Positions 12,039 to 14,790 of a DNA stretch of 14,790 nucleotides are shown in pieces (position 1 is the stretch's first letter; every line of letters starts with the position of its first letter). Source of the stretch: Gammaproteobacteria bacterium (GTDB lineage: Bacteria > Pseudomonadota > Gammaproteobacteria > GRL18); the NCBI GenBank assembly GCA_027076245.1, contig JALTKC010000354.1, positions 1-14,790 of the forward strand, read 5' to 3'. Position numbers and translations under genes: made by a program. The notes beneath the pieces were generated by a model. It saw only the letters and a program-made list of their open reading frames with translations. It did not search any database and was not told where the DNA came from.

Positions 12039-13196
12039 TTAATCCCAGTATTGGGTTTTAATGGGATCGCCTAGATCAGCGTTAATTAGACGCTGTCGAA
12101 CTTCCAGTAATTTTTCAATTAAAGCTGCTTCGGTTTTTTCATAGGCTTCGGCATCCGGTACCCGGCGTACTACCACGCCTAATAATTCAGTAATGGCATT
12201 ACCAATAGAGTTCTGACTGATGGTGACAATCAGTTTGCCCTGATCATTTCGGTAAATCAGCTGCTTAAAGGCCGGCTGCCAGCGGATGGCATTAGCGTAC
12301 TTGGCATCTTTAATACACATATCCCGGACTTTTTTGGCCGCGGCCATAAAGTCATTGTCAAACAACAGGGTATTTTCAATTTCATCCGGGAAAAAGGCTT
12401 TATCGGGAATCGGCGCATTGCGGGTAGAAACCTGACTGAAGAAGGTACGGTAAAAGTCGAGGAAACCTTTGAGGATTAAATCGTACTCTTTCCAGAAATG
12501 GGTGCTCTTAAGCATGGCTACCCCGCCCTGAATCTCCCAGCTCGGCAGTCCCTGCGGATAACCGGTTAAACCAATCTGTGAGTCGGTACCATGAATAGGT
12601 TTGAGGATCTGTAAATCCAGCGATTCAAAAAACTTGCGGTACACGGAGCGCATATGGGCCTGGAACAGGCTGTTCTGGCCGCCGTCCGTCAGGTTGGGAT
12701 TATCGGGATCAGCCATTTCAGCGTTACGCAGTTGTTCCATATTAAAAACAATAAAATGGTTATGCAGCATACGAATACTGGGCACACCCGGTGCTGTCAG
12801 AGGCCAGGTGGAATCCAGGCTGGCTTCACCGGCAAGGATCAGGGCATCGGCCGGATCGGGGTATTTTTCCATCATGTATTCAATCATAATCTGGTTCATC
12901 CGGTTCCAGGTGTTTTTGGTTACCTCCGGCAACTGGGTACGTCGAACTGGACGCCCCAGAGGATCGAGAATACATTTTGAGGAATTAAAAATAATAGAGG
13001 TGTCAAATTCATTACTATGCCCCAGTGCCTTACGGTACATAAGCAGGTTTTCCGGATTGGACAGCAGACCGTTATTCTGGGAGAGATCCTGCAGGTTTTC
13101 CGTACTGTTAAAAAATTCATTAGGCTTCATCCCTTCCGGCACATCCAGGGGAATGGGGCGAAACGGGGTAACAATCTCTCTTGGTCCGACTTTCAT
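12039..13196 (-). CDS. Conserved-looking hypothetical protein, 385 residues
   Basis: I do not recognise this protein. It has no signal peptide, no membrane segment and only two cysteines, so it is probably a soluble cytosolic protein. Visible features are an N-terminal proline-rich start (PREIVTPFRPIPLDVPEG), an MLHNHFIVFN segment (near residue 145) whose H-x-H recalls, weakly, nucleotidyl-transferase/HIT-type folds, a glycine-rich GLTGYPQGLPSWEIQGGVAML segment in the middle, a helix-rich aromatic stretch (FWKEYDLILKGFLDFYRTFF), and a C-terminal charged helix. Codon use and GC match the neighbours. AGGA lies 8 bases before the ATG. It is 99 bp downstream of cobQ on the same strand; a TATAAT at 13238-13243 (minus strand) without a good -35 might give it a separate promoter. 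No link to cobalamin is evident. Confidence 0.85.
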   Translation of the reverse strand: MKVGPREIVTPFRPIPLDVPEGMKPNEFFNSTENLQDLSQNNGLLSNPENLLMYRKALGHSNEFDTSIIFNSSKCILDPLGRPVRRTQLPEVTKNTWNRMNQIMIEYMMEKYPDPADALILAGEASLDSTWPLTAPGVPSIRMLHNHFIVFNMEQLRNAEMADPDNPNLTDGGQNSLFQAHMRSVYRKFFESLDLQILKPIHGTDSQIGLTGYPQGLPSWEIQGGVAMLKSTHFWKEYDLILKGFLDFYRTFFSQVSTRNAPIPDKAFFPDEIENTLLFDNDFMAAAKKVRDMCIKDAKYANAIRWQPAFKQLIYRNDQGKLIVTISQNSIGNAITELLGVVVRRVPDAEAYEKTEAALIEKLLEVRQRLINADLGDPIKTQYWD

Positions 13197-13295
13197 GTAA
13201 AATTCCTTAGTTTATGCTGCACTTGTACCAATAGTTAATTATAAAATATTACCATTCCAGCAGTGGTTTTGTCTTGATGTTTATCAGCCCGATGT

Positions 13296-14783
13296 TTAAA
13301 AATCCAGAATCTGTTGAATCATGTTCATATCCAGATGCTCTTGCAGTGCATCAGCCACTCGCTCAATAGCCTGCTCCTGATAGTCGTAATAATCAAAACT
13401 TTCCCTTGTGGAAAGACCCGCCCATTGAAGTATGTACTCACATGCTTTCTGGTTATTAAATATACCATGCAGGTAGGTCGCCATAACCTGCTGATCATCT
13501 GAAACAATACCGTCATACTGCTCATTGTGCTCACCATCCAGGCGTACCAGTGCCTGTTCCGGTTTTATGCCCTCTGTCTGCCCGGCATGAATTTCATAAC
13601 CATTGACTGACACCTCCGGACTGTTCTTAAAAACTCCACTGACCTGACGCAGGCATTTTTCTTTTTGCAGTACGGTCTTATAGTCAAAATAACCCAGTCC
13701 ACTACTGCTGCCGGGCTGGCCTTCAATACCCAGCGGATCATCAATACTCTGTCCCAAAATCTGCAGGCCGCCGCAAATCCCCAGCAGCTTGCCGCCGTAG
13801 CGAAGATGACGCTCTATGGCCTTATCCCAGCCATTATCTCTTAACCATTGCCGATCCTGACGGACACTTTTTGATCCGGGAATAATGATCAGATCCGCCG
13901 GAGGAATATCCGCCCCTTCACCAATATAGCTTAAATTGACCTGGGGATGCAGACGCAGGGGATCAAAATCGGTATGGTTGGAAATACGGGATAAAACCGG
14001 TACCACCACATTTAAAAGCTGGCTGTCTGTTGCCTGCAACTGTTGTGTTGAAATAGCATCTTCTGCCTCAATGTGTAAATTATGCAGGTAAGGTATAACA
14101 CCCAGCACCGGTGTTTCGGTTTCCCGTTCCAGCCAGCGGTTGCCCGGCTCCAGTAAACTGACATCCCCACGAAAGCGGTTAATAATAAAACCTTTGATAC
14201 GCTGCTGTTCAGACGGAGACAGCAACTTCAAAGTACCGTATAAGTGGGCAAAGACACCGCCCTTATCAATATCCGCCACCACCAGCACCGGACAGTCCAC
14301 CGCCTCGGCAAAACCCATATTGGCAATATCATTTTCCCGCAGGTTAATTTCTGCCGGACTGCCGGCACCTTCGGTAATAATTAAATCATACTGTTCCGAT
14401 AGTCGCTGATGAGACGCCAGTACGGCCTGCATGGCTGTTTTTTTATACTGATGATAGCTGCGGGCATCCATATCGCCCCGAGCCTTACCATGAATAATAA
14501 CCTGAGCACCAGTATCAGAATTAGGTTTGAGCAAAATCGGGTTCATATCCGTATGCGGTGGCAGAAAACAGGCCTGTGCCTGTACTGCCTGTGCCCGGCC
14601 AATCTCACCACCCTGTGCGGTTACGGCACTGTTAAGCGCCATATTCTGCGGTTTAAAGGGTACTACCCGGACACCTTTACGGGCAAACAGGCGGCACAGG
14701 CCGGCCACCATAACACTTTTCCCGGCATCGGAAGTGGTGCCCTGAATCATTAATGTTTTTGCCTGCTTATTATTATTTTGCAT
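13296..14783 (-). CDS. cobQ: Cobyric acid synthase
   Basis: Amidates adenosylcobyrinic acid a,c-diamide at four side chains, using glutamine and ATP, to make adenosylcobyric acid in cobalamin synthesis (CobQ/CbiP). The 495-residue length is normal. The N-terminal dethiobiotin synthetase-like domain has the P-loop GTTSDAGKS (15-23), the KPQNMALNS segment (44-52) and ITEGAGSPAEINL (136-148). The C-terminal class I glutamine amidotransferase domain has the nucleophile Cys337 in GICGGLQILG and the catalytic His439 in YLHGIF. These cysteine and histidine residues mark the active amidotransferase form. The ATG at 14783 is followed by an Asn-rich tail (MQNNN). Only 7 bases upstream are visible, so the ribosome site, operon partners and any cobalamin riboswitch cannot be judged. 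Confidence 0.97.
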   Translation of the reverse strand: MQNNNKQAKTLMIQGTTSDAGKSVMVAGLCRLFARKGVRVVPFKPQNMALNSAVTAQGGEIGRAQAVQAQACFLPPHTDMNPILLKPNSDTGAQVIIHGKARGDMDARSYHQYKKTAMQAVLASHQRLSEQYDLIITEGAGSPAEINLRENDIANMGFAEAVDCPVLVVADIDKGGVFAHLYGTLKLLSPSEQQRIKGFIINRFRGDVSLLEPGNRWLERETETPVLGVIPYLHNLHIEAEDAISTQQLQATDSQLLNVVVPVLSRISNHTDFDPLRLHPQVNLSYIGEGADIPPADLIIIPGSKSVRQDRQWLRDNGWDKAIERHLRYGGKLLGICGGLQILGQSIDDPLGIEGQPGSSSGLGYFDYKTVLQKEKCLRQVSGVFKNSPEVSVNGYEIHAGQTEGIKPEQALVRLDGEHNEQYDGIVSDDQQVMATYLHGIFNNQKACEYILQWAGLSTRESFDYYDYQEQAIERVADALQEHLDMNMIQQILDF

Positions 14784-14790
14784 GTTAGAA

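Noticed and set aside
12601..13238. Plus-strand open frames of up to 199 codons opposite the 385-residue gene
   Set aside because: Composition looks like antisense translation (Arg/Ser/Ile rich, no domain), while the minus frame has a good ribosome site and a protein-like sequence.

Overview
The window looks like a chromosomal segment of a gammaproteobacterium. Support comes from the long-form PurC, a YaiI/UPF0178 protein, a proteobacterial-type MerR/MerA pair, CobQ, and Shine-Dalgarno-led genes at moderate GC. Combined ArsR-rhodanese and TVP38-rhodanese proteins would fit a sulfur-metabolising lineage, but the sequence does not fix the genus. No tRNA, rRNA, CRISPR array, transposase or phage gene was seen.

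Layout, left to right. (1) The C-terminal part of an AT-rich methyl-accepting chemotaxis protein, cut by the left edge. (2) purC followed by a DUF1015 gene on the minus strand, with a flavodoxin-fold FMN reductase divergent from purC. (3) yaiI on the minus strand. (4) Two tandem genes for closely related small exported proteins of unknown function, each behind a near-identical 71-bp promoter module. (5) A two-gene minus-strand operon (di-iron fatty acid hydroxylase-like protein, then a TVP38/DedA-type membrane protein fused to rhodanese), divergent from an ArsR-type repressor that is itself fused to rhodanese; a perfect 15-bp inverted repeat lies between them. (6) A compact mercury operon read leftward (merA, a TlpA-like thioredoxin, a membrane protein with a Cys-Cys pair, merR), starting from a clear MerR-type operator. 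(7) An unrecognised 385-residue protein and complete cobQ, both on the minus strand.

How the parts may work together. The mercury genes form a plausible detoxification unit: MerR senses Hg(II), the Cys-Cys membrane protein may import it in place of the missing MerT/MerP, the thioredoxin-like protein may handle periplasmic thiols, and MerA reduces Hg(II). The ArsR-rhodanese divergon looks like a self-contained regulatory unit in which a sulfur-carrier domain sits on both the regulator and one target. The paired exported proteins with duplicated promoters are the least explained element. A family of palindromic intergenic repeats occupies three of the four convergent gene junctions in the window.
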